From positions 1 to 64,000 of the forward strand of contig JAPPHZ010000032.1 of the NCBI GenBank assembly GCA_028820935.1: DNA of 64,000 bases, written 5' to 3'. Below, one piece after another: positions 1 to 6,644 of this stretch. The notes under the pieces are model-generated. The model searched no databases. It was not told the DNA's origin and saw nothing but the letters and a program-made list of their open reading frames with translations. The stretch is from a bacterium. Its GTDB lineage: Bacteria; Actinomycetota; Acidimicrobiia; Spongiisociales; Spongiisociaceae. Each line of letters starts with the position of its first letter. Position 1 is the stretch's first letter. The position numbers and the translations under genes were made by a program.

Positions 1-240
1 GACTCCACGAAACTGGGTATCCATCAGAGCCTCCGAAAAACCCGGAACGGTTCACTCGCACGGTTCGCCGACCTATACGACACCGGCCAAATCCCCGAAT
101 ACCACGACGTGGTGGACAAGATCATCGCCTGGGGCCAAGAAATCTTGGCCTACCACCCCAGCCGACGAGCGACCAACGGACCACTCGAGGGCATCAACAA
201 CCTCCTCCAGGTGCTACGACGCGTCGCTCACGGGTTCACC
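1..240 (+). pseudogene. ISL3-family transposase, 3' part, split by IS110
   Basis: The frame is open from the first base and reads as the C-terminal DDE region of an ISL3-type transposase, with the family-typical stretch TNGPLEGINNLLQVLRRVAH followed by GFT. After GFT the frame runs into the IS110 element and stops at 252 (MRV-stop, encoded by the inserted element). The natural end of the protein is found on the far side of the insertion at 1532-1573. The 5' part lies outside the window. The family call rests on the conserved C-terminal motif; the interruption is seen directly. Confidence 0.85.
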
Positions 241-470
241 ATGCGTGTTTAGATGCGGGTGGTAGGTCCCTGGTGGGGATGGCTCCGCTCACCTTGCCCT
301 TGCCGTTTTGGCGGCTGGTGGCTTCTTAGTTGATTGCCTCCCCACCGGGACTTGCGGCTTGGTGTGTGTCGCTTTATAGGAGCCTGGAGAGGCCACCCAT
401 GGTTCTTCCCCAACGCATGGTTGCGCAGCACCGAGCCGACCTACTGGTCGATACCAGCTCTGTAGGAGAG
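241..470 (+). ncRNA. Candidate bridge RNA of the IS110 element
   Basis: IS110 elements of this layout are known to express a bridge RNA from the left end, with one loop pairing to target DNA and one to donor DNA. Here 289-293 (TCACC) equals the left target flank 236-240, and 327-332 (TAGTTG) is complementary to the core plus right target at 1531-1536. 413-419 (ACGCATG) is complementary to the core plus left end of the element at 240-246. The order target-left, target-right, donor-right is as expected. The left donor guide is not clear (only ATAG/GAGC resemblance near 376-384). RNA ends are not visible from sequence. Confidence 0.6.
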
Positions 471-482
471 GATAGAAGGATC

Positions 483-1526
483 ATGGTGGTTGTAGGGATC
501 GACTCGCATAAGGACACTCTGGCGGGTTGCGCCATCGACGAGGTAGGCCGCCCCCTGGATTACCGGAGCTTCGCCAACACGGCGGCCGGTCACGCCCAGG
601 CGCTGGGTTGGGTTTGCCGACTCGGTGCCGGACGGGTAGCTGTGGAGGGTTCCGGTGGCTACGGGCGGCCGCTGGCTCTGGTACTGGTCGGCGCCGACAT
701 CGAGGTTGTGGACGTTCCACCCCAGATGACGGCCCGGGCCCGCAGGGGACAGCGCAGCCGTCACAAGTCCGACCCAGGGGATGCTGTGCTGATAGCGAGG
801 GTCGGAGCGAGAGAGGATGACCTCCCCCGACCGAGACCTAATGGTGTGATCGAAGACCTGCGCAGCCTGGTCCTATACCGCCATGAACAGGTCTTGGCGC
901 TCAACCGCGAAGCCAACCGCCTCCATGCTGACCTGACCCAGATCCGGCCCGGCTACAAACAGAAGATCCGAGGTCGTCTGACGCGGCCCAGCGCTCTCAG
1001 CCGGGTCGTGCGCCTGGTTTCGGCCGACCGCAGCGTACGGGCTGACATAGCACGGCGGCGGGTACGCACCACCCAGAGGCTGCTAAAACACATCGCCGAA
1101 CTCGATGACCAGATTGGCCAGCTGCTCCACGCGGCGGGAGGCGCCGTCCTCACCGACATCTACGGGATAGGAACACAGAGCGCTGCTGAAATACTGGCCC
1201 AGGTCGGTGACCCCACACGATATCCGACCAAGGCCCGATTCGCCATGGCGAACGGCACCGCCCCCCTCCAAGCCTCGTCCGGGCGGGTAGTCCGCCACCG
1301 GCTCAACCGGGGAGGAAACCGCCGGCTGAACCGGACCATCCACATCGCGGCCATAACCCAGATACGGCGACCAGGAACCGAAGGCCGCCTCTACTACGAA
1401 CGGCTCCAGGCCCGAGGCAAAACCAAAACAGAAGCCATCCGCATCCTCAAACGCCGCATCTCCGACCGGATATGGACCCACCTCCAACACTTATCCACAC
1501 CTCCCACAGCCCCCAACTTGACATAG
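483..1526 (+). CDS. IS110-family DEDD transposase/recombinase
   Basis: The 347-residue protein catalyses RNA-guided excision and insertion of its element. The N-terminal RuvC-like domain shows the acidic residues in GIDSHKD (residues 4-10), VEGSGGYG and KSDPGDA. The C-terminal Tnp domain holds the NGTAPLQASSGRVVRHRLN block, with the serine expected to attack DNA, and the trailing NRRLNRTIHIAA. The start is the ATG at 483, because GIDSHKD normally sits at the very N-terminus; an earlier ATG at 330 would translate the putative bridge RNA. No frameshift or stop is present, so the gene looks functional. Confidence 0.9.
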   Translation: MVVVGIDSHKDTLAGCAIDEVGRPLDYRSFANTAAGHAQALGWVCRLGAGRVAVEGSGGYGRPLALVLVGADIEVVDVPPQMTARARRGQRSRHKSDPGDAVLIARVGAREDDLPRPRPNGVIEDLRSLVLYRHEQVLALNREANRLHADLTQIRPGYKQKIRGRLTRPSALSRVVRLVSADRSVRADIARRRVRTTQRLLKHIAELDDQIGQLLHAAGGAVLTDIYGIGTQSAAEILAQVGDPTRYPTKARFAMANGTAPLQASSGRVVRHRLNRGGNRRLNRTIHIAAITQIRRPGTEGRLYYERLQARGKTKTEAIRILKRRISDRIWTHLQHLSTPPTAPNLT

Positions 1527-1531
1527 AGCTC

Positions 1532-1573
1532 AACTACGACAACTACGCCGCCCGCGGACTACTTGTAACATGA
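1532..1573 (+). pseudogene. Displaced 3' end of the interrupted ISL3 transposase
   Basis: These bases encode NYDNYAARGLLVT-stop. Joined to the GFT ending at 240 they give GFTNYDNYAARGLLVT, the usual ISL3 transposase C-terminus. The two halves can be rejoined without loss or gain of reading frame when 241-1531 is removed, so the split is a single insertion. Confidence 0.85.
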
Positions 1574-1606
1574 CCCCGACACCGGCGCCAGAACACCCAA
1601 ACCCAC

Positions 1607-1628
1607 GAAACCGCGCAGCCTCGGTTTC
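1607..1628. repeat. Short inverted repeat downstream of ISL3
   Basis: GAAACCG (1607-1613) and CGGTTTC (1622-1628) form a 7-bp stem with an 8-base loop, 34 bases after the ISL3 stop. It may be a transcription stop of the old ISL3 gene or part of that element's right end. There is no U-run after it. Confidence 0.4.
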
Positions 1629-1744
1629 TTCTCACCCACCAGGTGGGCCGGGGCCGGATACCTCAGGGGAAGCCCAGCGCCGGATAATCGACTAACGGGC
1701 TAGCCCGGGTACCCCGGCCCCGGATGGTAACCTGCCCCTCCCGC

Positions 1745-2001
1745 GTTCCCCACCAGGTTGGTGCCGACCAACTCCGTCTCCAACTCGGCGATCCGCCGAC
1801 GTGCAGCCTCCGCAGTTCCTCCTTCTCCGAAGAACTCAGGCCAGGCTGCAAGGCCTCAGTCAACAGGCGTCCTAACGACACCAGTTATAGATCCGTCTGA
1901 TCTGACACACCTAGATCAGCACACAGAGACGCCACCGACCTTCCAGCAGCCAACAAGTCCAGAATCCTTCGGCGGAACTCGGGCGGGTATCGATGTGGCA
2001 C
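1745..2001 (-). pseudogene. IS3-family OrfA remnant, frameshifted
   Basis: Reading from 2001 leftward gives HRYPPEFRRRILDLLAAGR followed by SVASLCADLGVSDQT, the helix-turn-helix of an IS3 OrfA. One extra base after SDQT breaks the expected IYNWCR. Further on, EKEEL and then, in another frame, EAARRRIAELETEL continue the usual OrfA leucine-zipper region. No OrfB follows. It abuts an IS1595 fragment at 2001/2002 with no spacer, so it looks like the inner end of a deletion or insertion scar. A related fragment lies at 4045-4225. Confidence 0.7.
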
Positions 2002-2552
2002 CAGACCTCCTTCACGGGTCGCCGCATCCGCGAGGCGATCGCCATCAACGCCGCAGGCCTCGTGCTGGACGGCACTGTGGAAGTGGACGAGACCTACATC
2101 GGCGGCAAGGAGCGCAACAAGCACGAGCCCAACAAGCTCAGGGCCGGACATGGCACGGTCGGTAAGGCCGCAGTGGTGGGCGCTCGGTCACGGGACGGTA
2201 AGGTGACCGCCCGAGTGGTGAACGTTACCGACAGGCCCACCCTCCACGGCTTCATCCACAACCACATAACCGCCGGATCGATCGTCTACACGGACGGAGC
2301 GGAAGCGTACCGGGGCCTCGGCCACGAGGCCGTCGAACACTCGGTCGGCGAATACGTGCGCGGCGAGGTTCACACCAACGGAATGGAGAGCTTCTGGTCG
2401 GCCCTGAAGCGCGGCTACTACGGCACTACCACAAGATGAGCTACAAGCACCTTCGCCGCTACGTCACCGAGCTCGCCGCCCGCCACTTCGACCCCCTCGA
2501 CCAGATGACCGCACTCGCCAATGGCATGGAAGGCAAGTGGCTTCGCTACTAA
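2002..2552 (+). pseudogene. IS1595-family transposase, 5'-truncated and frameshifted
   Basis: The frame encodes RRIREAI, then VEVDETYIGGKERNKHEPNK, then VYTDGAEAYRGL and HTNGMESFWSALKRGYYGT, which is the ISXO2-like DDE domain of IS1595 transposases. The zinc-ribbon N-terminus is missing. Near 2427 one T has been lost: the written frame ends at 2439 (GTTTR-stop), while the next frame continues as YHKMSYKHLRRYVTELAARH to a natural stop at 2550-2552. Truncation plus frameshift make it inactive. Confidence 0.8.
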
Positions 2553-2601
2553 GAACTGACCTCTGACCCCCAGGTCTGCGGGCCGAGACCGGCTACTCTG
2601 T

Positions 2602-2638
2602 AGCCCCGCACGCGTCAGAACCCGGCGGGAACGGGGCT
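2602..2638 (+). promoter_or_regulatory. Leader hairpin ahead of a small ORF
   Basis: AGCCCCG (2602-2608) pairs with CGGGGCT (2632-2638). The hairpin lies about 33 bases before the GTG at 2672 and is followed by a pyrimidine-rich stretch. It could be an attenuator or a terminator from upstream transcription. Confidence 0.35.
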
Positions 2639-2671
2639 CTCGTCTAATCCTCTGAGAAGGGAAGTGCACTC

Positions 2672-2869
2672 GTGGCTATCAGACCGCGGCGGCGTGCGCT
2701 CACCACCAACCGGCAATCTATCTACCGGCAACTTCGAGCCGACGTTCTCCTACGGGCCGAAGAGGAACACGGATCCGACGTTTACCTAACCGACGAAGCA
2801 GAACGGACGCTCCGCAGTATCGCCACTCGACTAGAACGGCTACAGCGCGGGCTTACGCTTCGCATCTAG
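2672..2869 (+). CDS. Small basic hypothetical protein
   Basis: I do not recognise this 65-residue protein. It starts with GTG after an AGAAGGGA ribosome site at about 2655, which supports it as a real gene. The product is rich in Arg (RPRRRALTTNR at the N-terminus) and has a predicted C-terminal helix (TLRSIATRLERLQRGLTLRI). There are no cysteines and no membrane segment. It stands alone between IS debris and a toxin-antitoxin pair, so it may be cargo of the same island. 2870-2995 downstream shows nothing recognisable. Confidence 0.5.
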   Translation: MAIRPRRRALTTNRQSIYRQLRADVLLRAEEEHGSDVYLTDEAERTLRSIATRLERLQRGLTLRI

Positions 2870-2995
2870 GTTCTGTGTGGTTGATCGTCGGGCTATCCGT
2901 CGGTGTGCTTGGGCGAACATAGACCGAGCCAGATCCTTCGCCAATCTCGGCGGCGGAGGGGCCTTCTACGCTTGGTTCCTTCGATTGCGGGTCGA

Positions 2996-3232
2996 TTACG
3001 GCCCTCCTTCCCGCGTCAGATCGCCGCGTGGCCTGTAGGGTTTCGTACTTGATCGGTGAGCCAAATAGTATTCTCTATAGGCAGCACGGCAGAGGTCACA
3101 ACGGCACCCGTCCCCGTAGTATGCCGCAGTGGTGCCATGAGCAATAGGTCTACTAGCACCAGCAGCAACGCACGCTTCGCAACGACAACCGGCCCTGAAG
3201 GTTCGGTAATGACCGTGGCCCACCTCACCCAC
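2996..3232 (-). CDS. Small protein with two HG-GCRC-C-A zinc-knuckle-like motifs
   Basis: The 78-residue product contains HGHYRTFRAGCRCEACVAAG and then HGTTAAYYGDGCRCDLCRAA, two copies of a pattern common in actinophage and actinobacterial small proteins (HGT, Y, GCRC, C, A). The paired Cys residues suggest metal binding. The GTG start at 3232 is a guess: the frame stays open further upstream without a clear ribosome site. The gene is convergent or divergent to no obvious partner. A phage or plasmid origin is inferred from the motif's usual company. Confidence 0.45.
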   Translation of the reverse strand: MGEVGHGHYRTFRAGCRCEACVAAGASRPIAHGTTAAYYGDGCRCDLCRAAYREYYLAHRSSTKPYRPRGDLTREGGP

Positions 3233-3308
3233 CCACCGAGCTAATCTACGGCGGCGCTTGTAGAGGGTTTGGGGGTATAGCGCGTCCTGAGGCGTGTAGG
3301 CTACTTGG

Positions 3309-3572
3309 ATGGCGCTTTCGCAGACGACATCCAGGACGACTACTTTGCGGATTTCGACCGAGTTGAGGGACCAGATATCCCGTTTGGCCGAGCATCGGGG
3401 CACGACGATGGTCGATGTCGTGACCGACGCGGTGCAGCGGCTCGGCCGAGACGAATGGTGGCTGTCGGTTCGCGGCGCGCTCGACGGCCTCGCTGAAGCT
3501 GACGCGGTTTCGTACCGGGAAGAGAGCCGCAGGCTGGAGGCGGCGGCCGCGGACGGCCTTGATGGCCGGTGA
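3309..3572 (+). CDS. Ribbon-helix-helix antitoxin (MazE-like)
   Basis: The 87-residue protein begins with TTTLRISTELRDQISRLAEH, a ribbon-helix-helix DNA-binding fold of the type used by type II antitoxins, and ends in an acidic, flexible tail that would wrap the toxin. It overlaps the toxin gene by 11 bases, the usual translational coupling of such pairs. It likely represses its own promoter and neutralises the PemK/MazF-like protein encoded next. Confidence 0.8.
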   Translation: MALSQTTSRTTTLRISTELRDQISRLAEHRGTTMVDVVTDAVQRLGRDEWWLSVRGALDGLAEADAVSYREESRRLEAAAADGLDGR

Positions 3573-4038
3573 GGTTCGCCCGCACCGCGGCGAGGTGTGG
3601 CTCGTCGATTTCGGCGGCGACCCTCGGGGTCCGGAACAGGCATTCCGTCGCCCGGCGCTTGTCGTGTCCGATGACCGCCTCCACCATCCGAACCTAAGGA
3701 TGGTGATAGTGGTTCCCGGAACGTCCACGGTCCGCGGGATCCCGCTGCATGTGGTGGTCTCACCCGACCGCGGCAGCGGTCTGGTCACCGACACGGCGTT
3801 TCAGGTGGAGCAGGTGCGGGCAGTGTCAACCGGCCGGCTCGTAGACCGGCTCGGCCGGATCGACGCGCCGGCTCTCCATGCCCTTGGTGAGGGTGCTGCG
3901 CAGCACCCTCAGCCTCTAACCCCGGCTGTGAACCACCACCGGCCCGAGTATGAGCGATTCTCGATGATCGTCAACAACGGTGCTGACCATGAGTTGGTGT
4001 GTTCGCTTGAGGTCCTGCCAAAGACCGGGGGCTGCTGA
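3562..4038 (+). CDS. PemK/MazF-like endoribonuclease toxin with altered C-terminus
   Basis: The N-terminal 110 residues carry the MazF fold: HRGEVWLVDFGG, then RRPALVVSDD, VIVVPGTST and QVEQVRAVSTGRL, typical of an mRNA interferase. The start is ATG 3562, inside the antitoxin gene. The family normally stops about residue 115-120. Here the frame runs 50 residues further with no family resemblance (QHPQPLTPAVNHHRPEYERF). Removing one G around 3889-3893 would give ALHALGEVLRSTLSL-stop, ending at 3919, as in homologues. So a one-base insertion near the 3' end probably extended the protein; activity is uncertain because the catalytic core is intact. Confidence 0.75.
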   Translation: MAGEVRPHRGEVWLVDFGGDPRGPEQAFRRPALVVSDDRLHHPNLRMVIVVPGTSTVRGIPLHVVVSPDRGSGLVTDTAFQVEQVRAVSTGRLVDRLGRIDAPALHALGEGAAQHPQPLTPAVNHHRPEYERFSMIVNNGADHELVCSLEVLPKTGGC

Positions 4039-4044
4039 TGTGCG

Positions 4045-4225
4045 CATGCCTCATGCCGCATCGAAGTGTCCGCCCGAGTTCAGTCGCGAGGTTTATGGAT
4101 TCGTTGGCTGCTGTCAGGTCGGTGGCGTCTCTGTCCTCTGATCTCGGTGCGTCGACCAGACCATCTATAGGTGCGGCGACGGCTGTCGACCAAGGTGTCG
4201 AGGCGGGTCTCACGTCTTGGTAGAA
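4045..4225 (+). pseudogene. Second IS3 OrfA remnant, heavily frameshifted
   Basis: In different frames this stretch gives PPEFSREV, DSLAAVRSVASLSSDLGAS, DQTIYRC and VDQGVEAGLTS, the consecutive pieces of an IS3 OrfA. The DNA TTGGCTGCTG and GGTCGGTGGCGTCTCTGT are shared with the remnant at 1745-2001 read on the other strand, so both come from one IS type. At least two frameshifts are needed to read it. Confidence 0.6.
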
Positions 4226-4460
4226 GGAGTGGCCGATAGCCGTTGGTCGCCGAATAGTCGAGTCGGGGAACCCAGCTGGCCGTGACCTGACGAGCCAACG
4301 GGCAGCCGGAGACCCCAGACGACGGCGAACCACACTGGTGGATACCCCCAGCGGACCAGCTAGAACACAACTTCGCCCACACAGCAACATCCGAGTACAC
4401 GCAAAGTGATAACCAAAATACATAAGTAGCTATCTACCAGGTATAATACAACAATCTAGG
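4226..4460. other. Gap with no recognisable gene
   Basis: No supported coding frame is seen. It may hold further decayed transposon DNA following the IS3 remnant. The last 40 bases before the tRNA are AT-rich and include TATAAT at 4442. Confidence 0.4.
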
Positions 4461-4549
4461 CGGAGGGAGTGGGATTCGAACCCACGAGACCCGTCGCCGG
4501 GCCCATCGGTTTTCAAGACCGACGCCTTCGTCCGCTCGGCCATCCCTCC
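4461..4549 (-). tRNA. tRNA-Ser (anticodon TGA)
   Basis: The minus strand begins GGAGGGATGGCCGAGCGG and ends in GGGTTCGAATCCC followed by the complementary acceptor strand TCCCTCC and discriminator G. The anticodon arm TCGGT-CTTGAAA-ACCGA gives TGA, decoding UCA. A long variable arm (GGGCCCGGCGACGGGTCT region) fits the serine class. CCA is not encoded. It marks the edge between the IS/toxin region and housekeeping genes. Confidence 0.95.
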
Positions 4550-4660
4550 GTGCCATATCGTAGGTTCCTCGGCCCGCCTTCTGACGCATGGCTCGTTCTG
4601 CGCTGTCGACATCCGAGCGGCGATCACTAACCCCCGGCGGAAGGTAGTGTCGCGGGGCGT

Positions 4661-5071
4661 ATGGACATCGACCAGGCACTTGAATTCGTCGCCGCGAACC
4701 ACCGCGGCATCCTGCTCACCTATCGGTCGGACGGCGGACCGCAGATGTCACCGATCGTGGCCGGAGTCGACTCCGGCGGCCATGTGGCCGTATCGAGCCG
4801 GGAAACCGCCTACAAGGTGAAGAACCTGAGACGGGATCCGAGGGCTTCGGTGTGCATGTTCACCGATGGCTTCTACGGTGAGTGGGTTCAGGTCGACGGG
4901 ATGGCCGAGATCGTCAGCCTGCCCGAGGCGATGGATGCCCTGATCGACTACTACCGGCGGCTCTCGGGCGAGCACCCCGACTGGGACGAATACCGCGCCG
5001 CCATGCGCGAGGAGCGCCGCGTCCTCATCCGGATATCCCCCGAGCGAGCCGGTCCGACCAGGTTCGGCTAG
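4661..5071 (+). CDS. PPOX-class F420/flavin-dependent oxidoreductase
   Basis: The 136-residue protein has the split beta-barrel pattern of Rv1155-like enzymes: GILLTYRSDGGPQMSPIVAG, then VAVSSRETAYKVKNLRRDPR, then ASVCMFTDGFYGEWVQVDG. Such proteins bind F420 or FMN and reduce small substrates; the exact substrate cannot be read from sequence. Length fits the family and the frame is intact. It stands alone downstream of tRNA-Ser on the opposite strand. Confidence 0.85.
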   Translation: MDIDQALEFVAANHRGILLTYRSDGGPQMSPIVAGVDSGGHVAVSSRETAYKVKNLRRDPRASVCMFTDGFYGEWVQVDGMAEIVSLPEAMDALIDYYRRLSGEHPDWDEYRAAMREERRVLIRISPERAGPTRFG

Positions 5072-5151
5072 CCGACCGGGCCTGAATTCCCGCCCGCCCG
5101 GCCCGCGGGGTGTATAGCCTGGCAGTTCAACACTGCGCGCGGAGGTGACGG

Positions 5152-6141
5152 GTGTCGGGCCTCACGGTCGAGCAACTCGAGCAGTTCGACCAAGACGGGT
5201 ACCTCGTGGTCGAGGGCGTCCTCGGCGAGGCGGACTTGGCGGCGATCGAGCAGGAGTACCGGGAGATACTCGACCGGGTGACCGCCGGCCTCGTGTCCCA
5301 GGGACGGATCCCGCCGCCGAGGGGAACGAACTTCTCCGAGCGCTACATCGAGGCGATTCGCCACATCGACGACATGTACACGCTCTACCAGCACCTCGAC
5401 ATCTGCCTACCGATGGTCAAGGATCTCGACCACAGCCACACCATGAACACCGGACCGGCGGTGTTCGGCCTCCTCACCAACCGGCACCTGCTCGACATCG
5501 CGGAGTCGGTCATCGGACCCGAGATCTACTCCAACCCGGTCCAGCACACCCGGATCAAACCGCCCGCCCGCTATTTGCCCGACGCCGTCACCGACTCCAA
5601 CATCGCCGCCACGACGTGGCACCAGGACAACGGGGTGATCAACCCCGAGGCCGACGACACCGACATGCTCACCGTCTGGGTGGCCGTCACCGACGCCACC
5701 GTCGAGAACGGGTGCCTGATCGTGGAGCGCGGCAGCCACCGGGAGGAGCTGACCATGCACTGCCCCGGAACGGCCGCCTCCGCCACCACATACATTCCCG
5801 AGGCGATCATCGACCGGGACCGGGTGGTCCCCCTGGAGGTGGGAGCGGGAGGGGTGGTGCTGCTCCACAAGCTGACCGAGCACGCCTCGCTGGAGAACCA
5901 CAGCGAGGACATTCGCTGGAGCTTCGACCTCCGCTACCAGCCGATCGGCCAACCCACCGGCCGGGCGGTCTTCCCCGGCTTCATCGCCCGTAGCCAAGCT
6001 CACCCCGAACAAGCCCTAACCGACCCCGGCGAGTGGGCGAACCTGTGGTGGCAGGCCCGGGACCGCATCGTCAGCGGGGAGGTCCCGTGGCAGTTCAACA
6101 CCAGGTGGAACGCCAACGCCCGCCTGCCGATCTGCGCCTGA
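5152..6141 (+). CDS. Phytanoyl-CoA dioxygenase (PhyH) family protein
   Basis: The 329-residue protein opens with LTVEQLEQFDQDGYLVVEGV, the standard PhyH N-terminus, and has the iron-binding WHQDN (His-x-Asp) near residue 160 and a distal His in LLHKLTEHAS. These non-haem Fe(II)/2-oxoglutarate enzymes hydroxylate lipids or natural products. The RW..DLRYQP motif near the end is also typical. GTG 5152 is chosen because GGAGGT lies 6 bases upstream. Substrate unknown. Confidence 0.85.
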   Translation: MSGLTVEQLEQFDQDGYLVVEGVLGEADLAAIEQEYREILDRVTAGLVSQGRIPPPRGTNFSERYIEAIRHIDDMYTLYQHLDICLPMVKDLDHSHTMNTGPAVFGLLTNRHLLDIAESVIGPEIYSNPVQHTRIKPPARYLPDAVTDSNIAATTWHQDNGVINPEADDTDMLTVWVAVTDATVENGCLIVERGSHREELTMHCPGTAASATTYIPEAIIDRDRVVPLEVGAGGVVLLHKLTEHASLENHSEDIRWSFDLRYQPIGQPTGRAVFPGFIARSQAHPEQALTDPGEWANLWWQARDRIVSGEVPWQFNTRWNANARLPICA

Positions 6142-6298
6142 GTCGGATATCGCCCTGAGACTCGTTCTCTGGAGTTCCCGATTCCAAGCGCCCTTGGAAC
6201 ACCCGTGAATGCTCGACGCCCCTAGCCCTGAGGGCAAATGGAGCGCCCGCTATGCAGGTCGCTACGTAGCCCCGCCGGCGCCTGTGGCAATGCCTGAT

Positions 6299-6364
6299 CT
6301 ATCGCCAGCGTAGACATTATCTATCGCCAGCGTAGACATTATCTATCGCCAGCGTAGACATTCA
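6299..6364. repeat. Three tandem copies of a 22-bp repeat
   Basis: The unit starts CTATCGCCAGCGTAGACATT and is repeated head to tail at 6299, 6321 and 6343; the last copy differs only in its final two bases. There are no spacers. Each unit contains CTA-CGCCAGCG-TAG, an imperfect palindrome. The array directly precedes a perfect palindrome at 6365-6389, so iterated protein binding sites are possible. Confidence 0.85.
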
Positions 6365-6389
6365 TCTACTCTAAAATCGTTAGAGTAGA
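6365..6389. promoter_or_regulatory. Perfect 10-bp palindrome next to the repeat array
   Basis: TCTACTCTAA (6365-6374) is mirrored by TTAGAGTAGA (6380-6389) around a 5-base centre. The AT-rich symmetric site looks like an operator more than a terminator, since no U-run follows. No gene starts within 100 bases on either strand except the minus-strand tRNA-Ser further right. Function unknown. Confidence 0.5.
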
Positions 6390-6453
6390 GATGAGTAGGC
6401 CCTTGCACGACTTGTGCGAGCCGTCTTGGCTGTTTGGTATCGTGTGCAGCGAA

Positions 6454-6489
6454 AACCCCGGTCTGGTGGCTTCGGCCACCCCCGGGGTT
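6454..6489 (-). terminator. Strong hairpin downstream of tRNA-Ser(CGA)
   Basis: AACCCCGG and CCGGGGTT enclose GGTGGC-TTCG-GCCACC, a stem capped by a stable TTCG loop. It lies 27 bases beyond the 3' end of the minus-strand tRNA and may end its transcript. The U-run is short. Confidence 0.5.
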
Positions 6490-6515
6490 AAGCAATTGGC
6501 GGTGGCGCCGTTAGG

Positions 6516-6605
6516 CGGAGGGGGTGGGATTCGAACCCACGAGGGGGAGTAACCCCCTACGGCATTTCGAGTGCCGCGCACTAGGCCAGACTATGCGACC
6601 CCTCC
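6516..6605 (-). tRNA. tRNA-Ser (anticodon CGA)
   Basis: The minus strand starts GGAGGGGTCGCATAG and ends with GGGTTCGAATCCC and the acceptor partner CCCCTCC plus G. GGCA-CTCGAAA-TGCC gives anticodon CGA (codon UCG). A long variable arm is formed by AGGGGGTTACTCCCCCT. CCA is not encoded. Confidence 0.95.
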
Positions 6606-6644
6606 GGAGGGCCTCGGATTGTACCCGCCGACCGACGTTGCTCC

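Larger units (their letters stand above)
241..1531 (+). mobile_element. IS110-family insertion sequence, apparently complete
   Basis: The element has about 240 bases of non-coding left end, one DEDD transposase gene (483-1526) and almost no right end (5 bases after the stop). That is the classic IS110 layout. It has no terminal inverted repeats. Both borders are fixed by the ISL3 reading frame. The dinucleotide CA is present at both junctions (240-241 and 1531-1532), so the exact cut can slide by one or two bases and CA is the likely crossover core. It is flanked on both sides by ISL3 coding sequence. Confidence 0.85.

Noticed and set aside
330-482. N-terminal extension of the IS110 transposase from an ATG at 330
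   Set aside because: The family N-terminus GIDSHKD starts at 483, and the extension lies in the putative bridge RNA.
6299-6364. CRISPR array
   Set aside because: The 22-bp units are directly adjacent without spacers and there are no cas genes.
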